A stretch of DNA of 14,141 nucleotides from Paracoccaceae bacterium (GTDB lineage Bacteria > Pseudomonadota > Alphaproteobacteria > Rhodobacterales > Rhodobacteraceae), in NCBI GenBank assembly GCA_021767525.1, contig JAASTF010000054.1:1-14141 (forward strand), read 5' to 3'. The notes beneath the pieces were generated by a model, which worked only from the letters and a program-made list of their open reading frames with translations, had not been told where the DNA came from and searched no databases. Positions 12,803 to 14,141 of this stretch are shown here, piece by piece. The stretch's first letter is position 1. Each line of letters starts with the position of its first letter. Both the position numbers and the translations under genes were made by a program.

Positions 12803-14141
12803 CACGGCGTGCGCAGATTATGGCGCTGATCGCCGTGGCGCTGGCGGCCTGGGCGATCTGGGTGCTGGAAAGCGCGCGGTTCGGCATCGAAATCGCGCGG
12901 GTTGATGTGGGCCAGACGCCGGTCACGCGCTATGCGCAGCCGGGCGCCGAGGGCCCGGCGGTGGTGGTGGCACATGGCTTTGCCGGGTCGCGCCAGATCA
13001 TGCAGGCCTATTCGCTGGCCTTGGCGCGGGCGGGTTACGTGGCCTATGCCTTCGATTTCGAAGGGCACGGCCGCAACCCGGTGCCCATGTCGGGCGACGT
13101 GACGCAGATCGACGGCACCACGCGCCTGCTGGTCGCCCAAACCCGCGCGGTGGTCGATGCGGTGGCGGGCGACGCGCCGGTGGCCCTGCTGGGGCATTCG
13201 ATGGCCAGTGACATCCTGGTGCGCGTGGCGTCAGAGACGCCGGGGGATGAGCCGCTGGTGCTGATCTCGGCCTTTTCTCAGGCGATCGACGGTGCCGCGC
13301 CCGACACCATGCTGCTGATCGCCGGCGCGTGGGAGCCGGGTTTGCGTGATTTCGCCCTGCGCGCCCTGCGCATGGTCCAGCCCGAGGCGCAGATGGGGCA
13401 GACGGTGACAGGCCCCATCACTCGGCGCGCGGCGATTGCGCCGGCATCCGATCACGTGGCGATCCTGCACAGCCGCGTGGCCCTGGCCGAGAGCGTCGAT
13501 TGGCTGGATCGCGCCTATGGCCGTAGCAGCGCGGTCAGCACACCACCCACCGGCTGGGCGTTGCTGGCGCTGCTGGGCGCGCTGGTGGCGCTGACCTGGC
13601 CGTTGGCGCGGCTGTTGCCCGCGCGCGATGATGCCCCGCCTTCGCTCACGTCCCGCCATTTCGCGCTGGCCGTCGCGCTGCCCGCGCTGGCTGTGCCGCT
13701 GATCGCCGTGCCACTGAACCCCGGCTGGCTGCCGGTTCTGGTGGCCGACTACCTGGCATTGCACCTGTTTCTATATGGCGCGCTGCAACTGGCCATATTG
13801 CGCTGGCTTGGCCGGCCGCTGGGGCCGTTTGCGCCCTGGGCGGCGCTTTTGCTGCTGGTCTGGGGCCTGGGCGTGTTCGGTTTTGCGCTGGATCGCTATG
13901 GCGCGAATTTCTGGCCCGGGCCGGGGCGCGGCTGGGTTCTGCTGGTATTGATCGCGGGCGCCCTGCCCTTTGGCCTGGCGGATGCCGCGCTTGCCCATCA
14001 CGCGCCTCTTTGGCAAAGGTTAACGGCGCGGCTGGGGGTTCTGGCGTCTTTGGCGCTGGCCGTCGCGCTGGATTTCGAGGGGTTGTTCTTTGTCGTGATG
14101 ATCGTGCCGGTGATCCTTTTGTTCTTCGTCACCTTCGGCAG
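12799..14141 (+). CDS. Alpha/beta hydrolase fused to a multi-pass membrane domain, C-terminus cut by window edge
   Basis: The frame from ATG 12799 is open for 447 codons to the right edge. After an N-terminal membrane anchor (about 5-23) comes an alpha/beta hydrolase domain. It has the oxyanion-type loop VVVAHGFAGSR (55-65), FDFEGHGRNP (85-94) and nucleophile S134 in LLGHSMASD. The probable catalytic histidine is H219 in ASDHVAIL. The elbow reads GHSMA rather than the common GxSxG, with alanine in the last place. From about 252 the protein becomes a membrane domain with roughly six segments (252-272, 288-306, 312-335, 344-364, 377-396 and 411-446). The hydrolase part therefore lies on one face of the inner membrane, probably the periplasmic one given the first anchor; this is inference. 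The substrate is unknown. The start overlaps the stop of the preceding small exported protein. Confidence 0.82.
   Translation, partial: MTRRAQIMALIAVALAAWAIWVLESARFGIEIARVDVGQTPVTRYAQPGAEGPAVVVAHGFAGSRQIMQAYSLALARAGYVAYAFDFEGHGRNPVPMSGDVTQIDGTTRLLVAQTRAVVDAVAGDAPVALLGHSMASDILVRVASETPGDEPLVLISAFSQAIDGAAPDTMLLIAGAWEPGLRDFALRALRMVQPEAQMGQTVTGPITRRAAIAPASDHVAILHSRVALAESVDWLDRAYGRSSAVSTPPTGWALLALLGALVALTWPLARLLPARDDAPPSLTSRHFALAVALPALAVPLIAVPLNPGWLPVLVADYLALHLFLYGALQLAILRWLGRPLGPFAPWAALLLLVWGLGVFGFALDRYGANFWPGPGRGWVLLVLIAGALPFGLADAALAHHAPLWQRLTARLGVLASLALAVALDFEGLFFVVMIVPVILLFFVTFG

Noticed and set aside
12736..14016. Minus-strand frames opposite the exported protein and the hydrolase (12736-13197, 13231-13764 and 13771-14016)
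   Set aside because: They are rich in Q, R, G and H, have no domain, and lie opposite a clear alpha/beta hydrolase and its membrane segments.

Overview
The window looks like a piece of chromosome from a GC-rich alphaproteobacterium, most likely a member of the Rhodobacteraceae (Roseobacter group). The evidence is the strong GC bias at third codon positions, the order folK - rpoZ - rsh - DUF2062 - pdxJ, an omega subunit and a single bifunctional Rsh of alphaproteobacterial type, and a B12-domain protein resembling PpaA/AerR. This placement rests on recognition of families and gene order, not on a database search. I see no rRNA, tRNA, insertion sequence, phage gene or CRISPR array. Coding density is very high, and no stretch of 300 bases lacks a gene.

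There are four strand blocks. (1) Positions 1-2871, minus strand: a tightly packed run reading ispH - PPOX-like flavin-binding protein - LysE/RhtB exporter - DUF3429 membrane protein - SAM methyltransferase. The methyltransferase is cut by the left edge. Gaps are 7, 11 and 16 bases, followed by a 4-base ATGA overlap. (2) Positions 2987-6552, plus strand: a stand-alone B12-binding-domain protein, a membrane hybrid histidine kinase and a small secreted cytochrome c. (3) Positions 6558-7127, minus strand: a single NYN-domain (LabA/DUF88-type) protein, convergent with the cytochrome gene. (4) Positions 7259-14141, plus strand: folK, rpoZ, rsh, a DUF2062 membrane protein, pdxJ, a nucleoside deaminase, a small exported protein of unknown function, and an alpha/beta hydrolase fused to a multi-pass membrane domain that runs off the right edge.

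Most of the window is housekeeping: isoprenoid precursor synthesis (IspH), folate (FolK), vitamin B6 (PdxJ), the RNA polymerase omega subunit and (p)ppGpp metabolism. The fourth block joins the omega subunit with the ppGpp synthetase/hydrolase, and ends in a run of overlapping genes (GTGA, then ATGA) that are probably translationally coupled to pdxJ.

The parts most worth a second look are the B12-protein / hybrid-kinase / cytochrome block, which could be a signalling module, and the hydrolase-membrane fusion at the right edge. I found no clear sign of a wholly new system.
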